The position numbers and the translations under genes were made by a program. A stretch of DNA of 48,455 nucleotides from an uncultured Gammaproteobacteria bacterium (GTDB lineage: Bacteria; Pseudomonadota; Gammaproteobacteria; Arenicellales; JAANXG01), in contig CAMYMN010000031.1 in assembly GCA_947259395.1 (NCBI GenBank), forward strand, positions 1-48,455, written 5' to 3'. The stretch's first letter is position 1. The number at the start of each line of letters is the position of its first letter. The notes under the pieces are model-generated. The model did not search any database. It worked only from the letters and a program-made list of their open reading frames with translations, and was not told the origin of the DNA. Below, one piece after another: positions 26,318 through 35,923 of the stretch.

Positions 26318-27829
26318 TCAACCTAGAAATAAACGGTAAGCTGGATTATCGGTTTCCTCCTTATACGGGTAACCGAGATCCTTGAGAAATTCCTTGAACG
26401 CGCGTTTCTCTTGCGGAGGTACTTGCATCCCGCACAATACGCGTCCGAAATCTGCGCCATGGTTGCGGTAGTGGAATAAAGTAATATTCCAGCTATGTCC
26501 CATCTTTTCCAAAAATTCACGCAAGGCGCCAGGACGTTCGGGGAATTCGAATCGATACACGATCTCGTGCTTCGCCTGCGGGGCGCGGCCGCCGACTAAA
26601 TGGCGTATATGTACTTTTGCCATCTCGTTATCGGTGAGGTCCAAAGTCGCATACTCATGGTTCTCCAGCTTACTGATCAACGTATGGATCTCCGATGAAC
26701 TCTGGATCTGCACCCCAACATAGACGTGAGCCTCTTGCGCATCCGCGTATCGGTAATCAAATTCAGTAATCGCCCGATCGCTGATAATCGCGCATAGCTT
26801 ACGAAAGCTGCCGGGGCGTTCGGGAATAGTTACCGCTAAAATCGCCTCACGTCTTTCACCGAGTTCGGCACGCTCGGATACGTGGCGCAAGCGGTCGAAG
26901 TTCATGTTGGCGCCGGAAGCGATGGCGATGAGATTCTCGCCCCGGGATCCGGTGAGCTCGGTGTATGCCTTGAGCCCTGCCACCGCCAACGCCCCGGCGG
27001 GCTCCATGACCGAACGGGTATCCTCGAAGATGTCCTTTATCGCGGCACATGTCTGATCGGTGTTTACACACAAGATCTGATCGACAAACTTACGTGCAAC
27101 GCGAAAGGTCTCCTTACCCACCTGTCGAACCGCAACCCCGTCTGCAAACATTCCTACTTCTTTGAGTCGCACTCTACGTCCAGCCCGAAGTGATTGGCGC
27201 ATCGCATCAGCATCATCGGGTTCAACACCTATGACTTTGACCTCGGGGTGGATCTGCTTGATGTAACTTGCAATACCGGCGATCAAACCACCACCCCCCA
27301 CCGGAACAAACACGGCATGGATAGACTCGGTGAACTGTTTGAGAATCTCATACGCGATGGTGCCTTGACCGGCAATTACATTGGGATCGTCATAGGGGTG
27401 AATAAACTCTAACCGTTTCTTTGCCGCAAGCTGTTGGGAATGATGGTAGGCATCATCATAATTATCGCCATATAGTGTCACCTCCGCACCCAAACGACCG
27501 ACGGCATCAACTTTGATCTTGGGCGTGGTCTCGGGCATCACGATAATTGCTTTACTTCGCAAGTGCTGCGCGCCCAGCGCTACGCCCTGCGCATGGTTAC
27601 CGGCGGACGCCGTGATGACGCCCTTTTTCAGGGCCGCGGCATCAAGTTGCACCATCTTGTTGTAGGCACCCCGACATTTAAATGAAAATACCGGTTGCTC
27701 GTCTTCCCGTTTCAACCATACACGGTTATTTAGACGCATGGACAAATTTGGCGCGTAGTCCAATGCGGTTTCTTGGGCGACATCATAAACACGCGCCTTG
27801 AGTATCCTCTTTAGGTAAGTTTCCGGCAT
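26318..27829 (-). CDS. ilvA: Threonine ammonia-lyase, biosynthetic
   Basis: IlvA deaminates threonine to 2-oxobutanoate, the first step to isoleucine. The 503-residue protein has the PLP domain first, with Lys51 in SFKCRGAYNK and the glycine loop VGGGGLIAGIASY. Two C-terminal ACT-like regulatory domains follow, starting AILAVTIPERPGSF and YRFEFPERPGAL. Their presence marks the feedback-regulated biosynthetic form rather than the short catabolic TdcB. It is divergent from rpiA, as is common in gammaproteobacteria. Confidence 0.97.
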   Translation of the reverse strand: MPETYLKRILKARVYDVAQETALDYAPNLSMRLNNRVWLKREDEQPVFSFKCRGAYNKMVQLDAAALKKGVITASAGNHAQGVALGAQHLRSKAIIVMPETTPKIKVDAVGRLGAEVTLYGDNYDDAYHHSQQLAAKKRLEFIHPYDDPNVIAGQGTIAYEILKQFTESIHAVFVPVGGGGLIAGIASYIKQIHPEVKVIGVEPDDADAMRQSLRAGRRVRLKEVGMFADGVAVRQVGKETFRVARKFVDQILCVNTDQTCAAIKDIFEDTRSVMEPAGALAVAGLKAYTELTGSRGENLIAIASGANMNFDRLRHVSERAELGERREAILAVTIPERPGSFRKLCAIISDRAITEFDYRYADAQEAHVYVGVQIQSSSEIHTLISKLENHEYATLDLTDNEMAKVHIRHLVGGRAPQAKHEIVYRFEFPERPGALREFLEKMGHSWNITLFHYRNHGADFGRVLCGMQVPPQEKRAFKEFLKDLGYPYKEETDNPAYRLFLG

Positions 27830-27920
27830 CTTAATTGTAGGGGTCGAGGTACTTTCTTAATCCGGATTGTGTGAGTATCCTGTCTCACTTCAACCACTAA
27901 GCCTAACAGGTTGTATCAAT

Positions 27921-28580
27921 ATGACGCGAGAAGATCAAAAAAAGGCGGCAGCGGAAGCCGCGCTCGAATATATCGAATGGGACATGGTGATAGGTGTGGG
28001 TACAGGATCAACCGCTGACTACTTCATTGACTCACTGGTCAAAGTGAAAAACAAGCTCGATGGCGCTGTTGCAAGTTCCGTGAGCACAGCGGAACGTCTC
28101 AAGCAACGCAACATTCCGGTACTCGAGTTGAACGATACCGGCGATCTTCCACTGTACGTAGATGGTGCGGATGAAGCAACTCGTCATCTGCACCTGATCA
28201 AAGGCGGCGGTGGCGCGTTGACTCGTGAGAAGGTCGTGGCGGCAGCGAGCGAAAAATTCGTCTGTGTCGCAGACGAGAGCAAGCTAGTGGACGTGCTCGG
28301 CGCATTCCCTGTTCCTATTGAGGTCATTCCAATGGCGCGGAGCTCCATTGGACGCCAGTTGGTTAAACTTGGGGGCCAGCCGGAGCTGCGGGCCAGTTTT
28401 GCGACTGACAACGGCAACCTTATTATCGATGTGCACAACTTGAAGATCATGAATCCAATAGAAATGGAGGAGAATCTGGATCATATCGCCGGCGTCGTCA
28501 CCAATGGACTCTTCGCCCGCCGACCTGCGGACATATTATTGCTGGGCACCGATTCCGGGGTGGAAAAGATTACTGCATAG
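27921..28580 (+). CDS. rpiA: Ribose-5-phosphate isomerase A
   Basis: RpiA interconverts ribose 5-phosphate and ribulose 5-phosphate. Counted from the ATG at 27921 it has 219 residues, exactly the family norm. Motifs are [12 protein letters not shown] (phosphate loop), [26 protein letters not shown] (active site) and the C-terminal [15 protein letters not shown]. An in-frame TTG at 27867 would add 18 residues with no family support. Convergent with the dehydrogenase gene, 4 bases apart. Confidence 0.97.
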   Translation: MTREDQKKAAAEAALEYIEWDMVIGVGTGSTADYFIDSLVKVKNKLDGAVASSVSTAERLKQRNIPVLELNDTGDLPLYVDGADEATRHLHLIKGGGGALTREKVVAAASEKFVCVADESKLVDVLGAFPVPIEVIPMARSSIGRQLVKLGGQPELRASFATDNGNLIIDVHNLKIMNPIEMEENLDHIAGVVTNGLFARRPADILLLGTDSGVEKITA

Positions 28581-28584
28581 CGAT

Positions 28585-31500
28585 TTAGGATTGCATCGCA
28601 TCACGCAAGATACAGGCGACATGGGTGGCATCGCGCCCGGAGAGATCGGCAATCTGGTGGCGGCAACTCGTTCCATCGGCCACAATCCGCGTAGCGGGTT
28701 CCAATTCCTGAAGCGCCGGTAATAAACTGAGCGCCGCCATGTTTACAGAAGTGCCATAAGTCTCGGCGTTGTAACCAAAACTGCCCGCCATACCGCAGCA
28801 ACTGGATTGCATCATCTCGATATCTATCCCGGGTACGAATTTCAACACCTCGGTGATCGCGCCCATCACGTCAAAGGCCTTTTGATGACAGTGACCATGG
28901 ACGGCAACTTTGTGCGGCTCCATTGCGCCTAGTTTGAGCTCCAGCGTTCCGTTGCTGCGTTGCTCGGCAAGAAATTCTTCAAATAGCTTTGCTTTCGCCG
29001 CAAGCCTATCGACCTCCTGACCCGGGAGCATGCTTAAAAATTCATCACGAAAAGTTAACAAACACGATGGCTCGAGCCCGACCACCGGGATGTCACGGTC
29101 AATGAACGGCTTGAGCGCCGACAGGGTGCGCCGGGCCTCGATAACGGCTTCATCGACAAGACCTGCCGCCAGGAACGTACGGCCGCAACAGAGCGGACGC
29201 GTGCTGCCGTCTGCGGCAGCGGGCATATGAATTTGGTAACCGGCCGCATGCAACACCTCCGCCGCCGCCGTCAGGTTGTGCGGCTCGAAATACCGATTGA
29301 AGGTATCCGCAAACAATACCAACTCACCCGCTGTGCCAGCCCCGGCGGGTTCGCTTGTGCCCTGCACGAACGGTCGAGGGTGCCACTCGGGCAACGAACG
29401 CTTGGCGCTCAGGCCCATAAAACGCTCACCGAGACGCGCCAAGATTCGGCTGCGATTACGAAGATTCGCAACGCCGTGCATGCGAGACACCCACGGGGCA
29501 TATCTTGGCAGATACGCGATCAAACGCTCGCGCATCCCCAACCCATGGCGCAGATGATAGTGGTGAAGAAACTCGATCTTCATCTTCGCCATATCCACAC
29601 CCGTGGGACATTCACGCTTGCAACCCTTGCAGCTCACGCACAAGCTCATGGTGTCATACATGTCAGCCGACGTGAACGCATCGCGATCCAACTGCCCCGA
29701 CAGCGCCAGGCGTAATGTATTGGCTCGCCCGCGCGTCAGATGTTGTTCGGCATGCGTCACGCGATATGACGGACACATCACACCCGCATCGAATTTTCGG
29801 CACGCCCCATTGTTGTTACACATTTCAACGGCGCTGGCGAATCCCCCCCATGCGGACCAATCGAGAGCGCTGTCCGCTACCTTCGTGCGGTACTCGGGTT
29901 TGTAACGAAACAGGCTGCGGTCATCCATTCGCGGCGGACGCACGATCTTGCCGGGATTCATCAATCCCTTGGGGTCGAACAGCTTCTTGACCTGCTCAAA
30001 GTTCTCAACCATGCGCGCACCGAACATGGACTGGTGGAATTCCGAACGCACTATTCCATCGCCATGCTCACCGGAATGGGAACCTTTGTATTCGCGGACC
30101 ATCGCAAACGCCTCTTCAGCAATGGCGCGCATTTTCTTCGCATCAGCTTCCAGTTTTAGATTCAGCACCGGCCGCACGTGTAGACAACCAACGGAGGCGT
30201 GGGCGTACCATGTACCGGTCGTTCCATACTTGCGAAACACCTCAGTCAGTCTATCTGTGTATTCGGCGAGGTCTTCCAGGCGCACCGCACAGTCTTCAAC
30301 AAATGAGACCGGCTTGCCGTCACCTTTCATCGACATCATGATATTGAGCCCCGCCTTGCGCACTTCCCAAATCGCTTTTTGAAACCCGGGATCGACAGCC
30401 TTGACCACCGCATCGTGAAATCCGAGGTCCTCCATGCGCTGGACGAGGTCTTCTAAATCATTGAGCACTGCGGAAGAATCGTCGCCGGAAAACTCCACCA
30501 GCAACAGCGCCTCCGGCTCACCTTCAACACAGCGATCCACTGTGGCGCGATACATGGGTATCTCACGTGCAAGGTCGATCATCGTACGATCGACCAGCTC
30601 CACGGCGCTCGGACCGAGCTTGACCAAATGCTGCGTGATATCCATCGCCGCGTAAAAGTTCGGGAAATGGCATACGCCGAGCACTTTGTGCGGCGGTATC
30701 GGATGCAGGTTGAGATGAATACGCTCGGAAAAGGCAAGCGTCCCCTCGGAGCCAACCAGGATTTGTGCAAGATTAACGTCGTGCTCGTTCTCATTGCACA
30801 TCAACGCGTCAATGTTATAACCGCCGACTCGGCGTTGCAGTTGCGGAAAACGTTGCTTGATCTCCTGCGCCTCGCGTTGACCCAATGCAAGCAGCGAGCG
30901 CACCAACGGAGATTGGTCGCTGGCTGCGGCCAGCGGACCGAAGGTCATACGCTCACCGTTGATCATGATCGCGTCGATGGCCTGGACATTATTGCGCATG
31001 GTGCCGTAGCGAATAGAACGCGCACCGCAGCTGTTGTTTCCCGCCATGCCACCCAGGGTGGCGCGGCTGGCGGTGGACACATCAACCGGGAACATCAGCT
31101 CACAGGAGGCCAGCAGCCCGTTCAGCTGATCAAGCACAATGCCGGGCTCAACGACCGCGCGTCGCGCGCCGACATCGATGTTCACCAGTTTTCTCAAGTG
31201 CGCGCTGACATCGATAACAATTGCCTCGGCCACGGTCTGGCCGCACTGTGAGGTCCCCCCGCCCCGGGGGAGAATGGATACCCCCTCCTCGGCGGCGATC
31301 TGCATCGTGCTCACCACATCCTGCCACGTTTTCGGCACCACCACGCCCACCGGCTCGATCTGGTATATCGATGCGTCGGTGCTGTAGCGGCCGCGGCTAG
31401 ACCTATCGAATAACACATCGCCCTCAATCTCCCGCGTCAGACGCGCGGCAAGCTGGGGATCACCAATGCGCGAGTGTCGTCCACGCCCCGCGACACGCGC

Positions 31501-31632
31501 AGCCGGGACTCGCTCCGGCACGACCGTGGCGGACGGTTTACCAGTAACCGATGTGTGTGGATTGTTCACAGCGTCGTGCAAATGTCTCGGGCGCGCCGAA
31601 CACTCGTTCGCGGGAAACCTCTTTCCTGACAA
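28585..31632 (-). CDS. FAD/Fe-S D-2-hydroxyacid dehydrogenase (YdiJ-like)
   Basis: This 1015-residue protein fuses a VAO-type flavin dehydrogenase to an iron-sulfur reductase, like E. coli YdiJ (D-2-hydroxyglutarate dehydrogenase, 1018 residues). In order: FAD PP-loop PRGGGTSQCGQ (122-132), the FAD C-terminal region ending SGEHGDGIVRSEF, a CNNNGACRK...MCPSYR iron-sulfur segment, a second cluster motif CVSCKGCKRECP near residue 665, and two CCG domains (LCCGRTFLAAG and SCCGMAGSFG). D-2-hydroxyglutarate, D-lactate and glycolate are all possible substrates. It is divergent from the aminotransferase/TRAP operon and shares its promoter region, which suggests a common pathway. Confidence 0.85.
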   Translation of the reverse strand: MSGKRFPANECSARPRHLHDAVNNPHTSVTGKPSATVVPERVPAARVAGRGRHSRIGDPQLAARLTREIEGDVLFDRSSRGRYSTDASIYQIEPVGVVVPKTWQDVVSTMQIAAEEGVSILPRGGGTSQCGQTVAEAIVIDVSAHLRKLVNIDVGARRAVVEPGIVLDQLNGLLASCELMFPVDVSTASRATLGGMAGNNSCGARSIRYGTMRNNVQAIDAIMINGERMTFGPLAAASDQSPLVRSLLALGQREAQEIKQRFPQLQRRVGGYNIDALMCNENEHDVNLAQILVGSEGTLAFSERIHLNLHPIPPHKVLGVCHFPNFYAAMDITQHLVKLGPSAVELVDRTMIDLAREIPMYRATVDRCVEGEPEALLLVEFSGDDSSAVLNDLEDLVQRMEDLGFHDAVVKAVDPGFQKAIWEVRKAGLNIMMSMKGDGKPVSFVEDCAVRLEDLAEYTDRLTEVFRKYGTTGTWYAHASVGCLHVRPVLNLKLEADAKKMRAIAEEAFAMVREYKGSHSGEHGDGIVRSEFHQSMFGARMVENFEQVKKLFDPKGLMNPGKIVRPPRMDDRSLFRYKPEYRTKVADSALDWSAWGGFASAVEMCNNNGACRKFDAGVMCPSYRVTHAEQHLTRGRANTLRLALSGQLDRDAFTSADMYDTMSLCVSCKGCKRECPTGVDMAKMKIEFLHHYHLRHGLGMRERLIAYLPRYAPWVSRMHGVANLRNRSRILARLGERFMGLSAKRSLPEWHPRPFVQGTSEPAGAGTAGELVLFADTFNRYFEPHNLTAAAEVLHAAGYQIHMPAAADGSTRPLCCGRTFLAAGLVDEAVIEARRTLSALKPFIDRDIPVVGLEPSCLLTFRDEFLSMLPGQEVDRLAAKAKLFEEFLAEQRSNGTLELKLGAMEPHKVAVHGHCHQKAFDVMGAITEVLKFVPGIDIEMMQSSCCGMAGSFGYNAETYGTSVNMAALSLLPALQELEPATRIVADGTSCRHQIADLSGRDATHVACILRDAMQS

Positions 31633-31679
31633 TTAGTGGCGGCGTGGACAACACGCTAGCAGAGGTCGGATTCGGCGCC

Positions 31680-31708
31680 TTGACATTACGCCAAAATTGC
31701 ATACAGAA
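31680..31708 (+). promoter_or_regulatory. Candidate promoter of the aminotransferase-TRAP operon
   Basis: A perfect -35 hexamer, TTGACA (31680-31685), is followed after 16-17 bases by TACAGA (31702-31707), a weak -10. Transcription would start near 31714, leaving a leader of about 34 bases with GAGGG before the ATG at 31748. The weak -10 lies inside the inverted repeat at 31695-31715, as expected if a regulator controls it. Confidence 0.5.
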
Positions 31709-31715
31709 TGCAATT
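31695..31715. promoter_or_regulatory. 8-5-8 inverted repeat, candidate operator
   Basis: AATTGCAT (31695-31702) and ATGCAATT (31708-31715) are perfect complements around ACAGA, centred in the 115-base gap between the divergent dehydrogenase and aminotransferase genes. It overlaps the candidate -10 of the plus-strand promoter. The size and symmetry fit a dimeric repressor such as a GntR-type protein; no regulator gene is in the module. Confidence 0.55.
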
Positions 31716-31747
31716 CTTCACGCAAGTGCACTGTAAACGAGGGCTAA

Positions 31748-32935
31748 ATGAGCGGGCGTCACTTCCTGCAGATACCCGGACCCACCAATGTCCCTGATCG
31801 CGTTCTACGTGCCATCGATTCCGCCACTATCGATCACCGCGGCGCGGATTTCTCGCAACTGAGTCTGGAAGTTCTCGACGGGCTGAGAACCATATTCAAA
31901 ACCGGCCAACCGGTAGTGATATTCCCCGCTTCCGGCACCGGGGCCTGGGAAGCGGCGTTGGTTAATTGTCTGTCGCCGGGCGACAAGGTGTTGATGTGCG
32001 AGACCGGTCATTTCGCCGTAACCTGGCACAACCTCGCCCGCCGGTATGACTTAGAAACCATCTTTATTCCGGGCGATTGGCGCCACGGCGCCGACCCCCT
32101 GGCCATCGAGTTGCAATTGGTAGGTGACAAGGCCCACGACATCAAGGCGGTGTGTATCGTGCACAACGAGACATCCACCGGTGTCACATCACGCATCGCC
32201 GACATCCGCGCCGCTATTAACCGTACCGGGCACCCTGCTTTGTTGATGGTGGATACCATCTCTTCCCTGGCGTCCATGGATTATCGGCACGACGAATGGG
32301 GCGTAGATGTGACCGTGGCGGGTTCCCAGAAGGGACTGATGTTGCCACCCGGCCTGAGCTTTAATGCGGTGAGCAATAAGGCGTTGAGCGCCGCCAAAAC
32401 CGCCAAACTTCCGAATTGCTATTGGAACTGGGAAGCGATGTTGGCGGCGAACAAAAGCGGCTTTTTTCCCTATACCCCGGCCACCAATCTGCTCTACGGC
32501 CTGCGCGAGGCCATCGCCATGTTGCTCGACGAAGGACTGGATAACGTCTTTGCCCGCCATGCACGGCTGGCCGCTGCCACACGCCGTGCGGTACGCGCCT
32601 GGGGTCTCGATATTCTGTGTCTGGAAGCCCGCGAATACAGCAATTCACTGACCGCGGTGTTGATGCCCGATGGCCACGATGCCGACGCTTACCGCCGCGT
32701 CGTGCTGGAGAACCTTAACATGTCATTGGGCAATGGACTCGGCAAATTGGCGGGTAAAGTGTTCCGCATCGGACACTTGGGCGATTTTAACGAATTAATG
32801 CTCGCCGCCACCTTGAGCGGCGTGGAGATGGGCTTAGAATTGGCGCAGGTCCCGTACCAGAAAGGTGGCGTACAGGCTGCATTGGACTACCTGGCGGGGA
32901 CTGCCGCTGAGCACAAAGACGTGGCTGCGGCCTGA
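31748..32935 (+). CDS. Class V aminotransferase, serine-glyoxylate type
   Basis: This PLP enzyme (395 residues) begins with GRHFLQIPGPTNVPDRVLRA, the hallmark of serine-glyoxylate and alanine-glyoxylate aminotransferases. The PLP lysine is Lys195 in VAGSQKGLMLPPG, with Asp169 in LMVDTISSLAS. The expected reaction is serine (or another donor) plus glyoxylate giving glycine and a 2-oxo acid. Strong GAGGG site before ATG. It is first in an operon with a TRAP transporter, a crotonase and a CoA-transferase. The donor cannot be read from sequence. Confidence 0.9.
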   Translation: MSGRHFLQIPGPTNVPDRVLRAIDSATIDHRGADFSQLSLEVLDGLRTIFKTGQPVVIFPASGTGAWEAALVNCLSPGDKVLMCETGHFAVTWHNLARRYDLETIFIPGDWRHGADPLAIELQLVGDKAHDIKAVCIVHNETSTGVTSRIADIRAAINRTGHPALLMVDTISSLASMDYRHDEWGVDVTVAGSQKGLMLPPGLSFNAVSNKALSAAKTAKLPNCYWNWEAMLAANKSGFFPYTPATNLLYGLREAIAMLLDEGLDNVFARHARLAAATRRAVRAWGLDILCLEAREYSNSLTAVLMPDGHDADAYRRVVLENLNMSLGNGLGKLAGKVFRIGHLGDFNELMLAATLSGVEMGLELAQVPYQKGGVQAALDYLAGTAAEHKDVAAA

Positions 32936-33053
32936 GGAAAAATACATGATTCAAAAATTACGTAACCAAAGTTGAGGTGGGCTCAAGCCCCCCATACAGC
33001 TTTTAAACCAAGAGCGCTTGCGGGCGCTTAGAAAAACCAGAGGAGGAAGTACC

Positions 33054-34031
33054 ATGAGACTATTACGCTCAATTGTAGCGGCCGCGTTCGTACTGCTACT
33101 GGTTCCCACCAGTCAGGCGGATACCATTGAACTCAAATTCGGGCACGTTGGCGCACCGGGATCCTTGTTCGCCATATCCGCAGAGGAATTTGCGAAGCGG
33201 GCCAATGCCAAACTGGCCGGCAAGGCGAAGATCACCGTGTTCGGCGCCAGTCAGCTGGGCAAGGACAAAGAGCTGTTGCAAAAACTCAAACTCGGCACGG
33301 TGGATTTCGCGCTACCGTCGACGGTGATGTCAACGGTCGCCGATGAGTTCGGCCTGTTTGAAATGCCATATCTGGTCAAGGACCGCAACCATATGGCGCG
33401 CATCGAGAAGGAGATCTTCTGGAACAAACTCGCGCCCGCCGTCGGGCCCAAGGGATACAAGATCATCGGGGTGTGGGAAAACGGCTTCCGTCACATTACC
33501 AATAACAAGCGGCCGGTCAACATTCCCACTGATCTACAGGGGCTGAAGTTGCGCACCCCCAAGGGCACCTGGCGGGTGAAGATGTTCAAAACCTACGGCG
33601 CCAATCCAACTCCGATGTCTTTTTCTGAAGTATTCGCTGCGCTGCAAACCGGAACCATGGACGGGCAAGAAAATCCCTACGCGCAGATCTACAGCGCCAA
33701 ACTTCACGAGGTGCAAAAATATCTGTCCATTACCGGGCATGTGTATACACCGGCCTACGTGACCGTCGGCGCCAAGAAATGGGCCACGCTGCCCAGCGAT
33801 ATACGCGACACCCTGGAACAAGTGGCCAAAGACACCCAGGCCTACGTATACGAACAGGCAGCGAAACTGGAAGTGGATCTTTTGAATAAGATCAAGGCCG
33901 GCGGCGTGCAAGTGAACAACGCCGACAAACAGGCATTCATCAAGGCCAGCGACTCTATATACAAAGAATTCAGCACCTCGGTGCAGGGTGGAGGCGATCT
34001 GGTTTCCAAGGCCCAAGCACTCGGCGGTTAG
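33054..34031 (+). CDS. TRAP transporter substrate-binding protein (DctP type)
   Basis: This periplasmic binding protein (325 residues) has a signal peptide ending SQAD. The DctP family pattern is clear: IELKFGHVGAPGS, then the arginine in LQGLKLRTP that normally pairs with a substrate carboxylate, then FAALQTGTMDGQENP. The ligand is therefore probably an organic acid. The ATG at 33054 has a perfect AGGAGG site nine bases before it. A 14-bp perfect hairpin lies right after this gene, before the membrane subunits. It follows the aminotransferase gene by 118 bases. Confidence 0.94.
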   Translation: MRLLRSIVAAAFVLLLVPTSQADTIELKFGHVGAPGSLFAISAEEFAKRANAKLAGKAKITVFGASQLGKDKELLQKLKLGTVDFALPSTVMSTVADEFGLFEMPYLVKDRNHMARIEKEIFWNKLAPAVGPKGYKIIGVWENGFRHITNNKRPVNIPTDLQGLKLRTPKGTWRVKMFKTYGANPTPMSFSEVFAALQTGTMDGQENPYAQIYSAKLHEVQKYLSITGHVYTPAYVTVGAKKWATLPSDIRDTLEQVAKDTQAYVYEQAAKLEVDLLNKIKAGGVQVNNADKQAFIKASDSIYKEFSTSVQGGGDLVSKAQALGG

Positions 34032-34046
34032 CCCCTTTGCGTAATT

Positions 34047-34078
34047 CGGCGCTCTCTCTTAGTCAAGAGAGAGCGCCG
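34047..34078 (+). terminator. Perfect hairpin between TRAP binding-protein and permease genes
   Basis: CGGCGCTCTCTCTT (34047-34060) pairs with its exact complement (34065-34078) around the loop AGTC: a 14-bp stem with no mismatch. Only ATTTT follows before the next ATG, so it is a weak or leaky terminator at best. It probably stabilises the upstream message or attenuates readthrough, giving more binding protein than permease. The only purine-rich stretch upstream of the dctQ start (GAGAGAG) is in the right arm. Confidence 0.75.
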
Positions 34079-34083
34079 ATTTT

Positions 34084-34608
34084 ATGTCCAAGACGCACGT
34101 GATGTGGTCGCGACTACGCAACGGCTTTGAGCGCCTGCTCGAGATTATCGTCGCCCTGTTAATGGTGGCGTTGGTGGTGGTGGTCGTGCTCGGCGTAGTC
34201 TATCGCAAGGCCGGCCACTCATTGTCTTGGTACGACGAGATCGCCTCTATCCTGCTGGCGTGGTTGACTTACTACGGCGCAGCGCTAGCGGCCTATAAGC
34301 GTGCGCACATCGGGTTCTCCGGGATCGTTGATGCGACACCGCCGCCGTGGCGTCTGGTGATCGTGGTGTTCGCCGAAGTCTGCATCATCGCGTTCTTCGC
34401 GTTACTGGCGTGGATGGGTGTCGTGGTCCTGGACGTGCTGGTCGGCGACACCCTGGTCAGCCTGCCGCAGATCGAGGTCCAATACACCCAGTCGGTGATA
34501 CCCATCGGCGCGGTGTTGTTTATCATCGGTCAGTTGGCGAGCCTGCCGGAGGTACTGCATGAGGCACGGTTGAAGGCCCCGCACCACCCGAAGATGCAAG
34601 AACCATGA
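34084..34608 (+). CDS. TRAP transporter small permease (DctQ type)
   Basis: The small membrane subunit of the TRAP transporter, 174 residues with four hydrophobic segments (roughly 20-40, 55-73, 90-110 and 135-155). The family motif is seen in the second (SWYDEIASILLAWLTYYGAALAAYKRAHIG). It pairs with the large subunit, whose gene overlaps by 4 bases. No independent ribosome binding site is visible; the only purine-rich stretch is within the preceding hairpin. Confidence 0.93.
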   Translation: MSKTHVMWSRLRNGFERLLEIIVALLMVALVVVVVLGVVYRKAGHSLSWYDEIASILLAWLTYYGAALAAYKRAHIGFSGIVDATPPPWRLVIVVFAEVCIIAFFALLAWMGVVVLDVLVGDTLVSLPQIEVQYTQSVIPIGAVLFIIGQLASLPEVLHEARLKAPHHPKMQEP

Positions 34609-35888
34609 TTCTGCTTTCGATGCTGTTGGCATTGTTCATGCTGGTGATGTTCGGCGTGCCGATCGCCGTGGCGCTGGGGCTGGTCGGGGTCATGGCCATG
34701 GTCTGGACCCAGGGCCCCGATATCCTTCCCAATCTCGCGTTGGTGATGTACGACGGGTCGACTAAGTTTCCGCTGATCGCCATACCGCTTTTCATTCTCG
34801 CTGGCGCGATCATGAATTCCACCGGCATTTCGCGGCGCTTGATCGCGTTTGCCTCGGCAATACTCGGCTTTGTTCGCGGCGGCCTGGCGATGGTGAACGT
34901 CGGCGCATCGATGTTCTTTGCCGAGATCTCGGGCTCCGCCGTCGCCGACGTCGCCGCCTTGGGTTCGATCCTCATCCCGTCGATGAAGAAAAAGGGCTAT
35001 CCCGGGCCGTTCGCGGCGGCGATCACTTCATCGTCGGCGTCGATCGCAATCATCATCCCACCGTCCATCCCGATGATCTTGTACGCGGTCATGGCCGACA
35101 CCTCTGTGGTGCAGCTGTTTGTGGCCGGCGTTGTCCCCGGGGTCATAGGGGGAATCATGATGATGGGCCTCGCCTACTGGTTTGCGGTCCGCTACGACTA
35201 TCCGGTCGAAGAGGTGTTTCGACTCAAGCGCGTGGCGCAGACGTTCAAAGAGGCCGCGTGGGCGTTTTTGTTGCCGTTCATCATTCTCGGCGGGATCTTC
35301 GGCGGCTTTGTCACCGCCACTGAGGGGGCGGGCTTGGCGGTGGTCGCGGCGCTGTTCATCGGCGGCATCATCTACCGCGAGCTGGACTGGAACCACCTGA
35401 AAACGGCGGTGATCGACGGCGCGGTGCAGACCGCAGTGGTGATGCTGCTGGTCGCCGCATCGGCCCTGGTCGGCGTCTATCTGACCGAAGCCCAGGTGCC
35501 GCAGGATCTTGCGCGCGCGATCAGCGAATTCACCAGTAACAAGGTGGCGGTGTTGGCGATCTTGAACGTGTTCTTCCTCGCGATCGGCATGTTCCTGCAC
35601 TCGGCGGCAGCCATCATCCTCGTAGTTCCTATCGTTATTCCTCTGGTCAATCAAGTCGGTATCGACCCGGTGCATTTCGGCATCATCGTGACCTTGAACC
35701 TGGCCATCGGGCAGCAGACGCCACCGGTCGCCAGCGTCCTGGTCACCGCTTGCTCGGTGGCCAAGGCCGACATCTGGGACGTCACCAAGGTCAACGTCTA
35801 TTTCATTGTCTTGCTGTTGGCGTTGCTGATACTGGTCACCTACGTACCCGTCATTCCCATGGGATTGGTCGAGTTCTTCTACCGTTGA
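34605..35888 (+). CDS. TRAP transporter large permease (DctM type)
   Basis: The ion-coupled translocation subunit, 427 residues with about 12 hydrophobic segments. Conserved blocks include MFGVPIAVALGLVG, KFPLIAIPLFILAGAIMN, GSAVADVAALGSILIPSM, and the C-terminal GIIVTLNLAIGQQTPPVASVL, a TRAP-M signature. The start overlaps dctQ in an ATGA. With the binding protein it makes a complete Na+- or H+-driven carboxylate uptake system. Confidence 0.96.
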   Translation: MILLSMLLALFMLVMFGVPIAVALGLVGVMAMVWTQGPDILPNLALVMYDGSTKFPLIAIPLFILAGAIMNSTGISRRLIAFASAILGFVRGGLAMVNVGASMFFAEISGSAVADVAALGSILIPSMKKKGYPGPFAAAITSSSASIAIIIPPSIPMILYAVMADTSVVQLFVAGVVPGVIGGIMMMGLAYWFAVRYDYPVEEVFRLKRVAQTFKEAAWAFLLPFIILGGIFGGFVTATEGAGLAVVAALFIGGIIYRELDWNHLKTAVIDGAVQTAVVMLLVAASALVGVYLTEAQVPQDLARAISEFTSNKVAVLAILNVFFLAIGMFLHSAAAIILVVPIVIPLVNQVGIDPVHFGIIVTLNLAIGQQTPPVASVLVTACSVAKADIWDVTKVNVYFIVLLLALLILVTYVPVIPMGLVEFFYR

Positions 35889-35923
35889 CATCATCCATGA
35901 CAACCCCGCTTTAGGAGCAACGC

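Noticed and set aside
35028..35903. A 291-codon minus-strand frame opposite dctM
   Set aside because: The product is an Asp/His/Arg/Gln-rich string typical of the reverse strand of a GC-rich membrane-protein gene.
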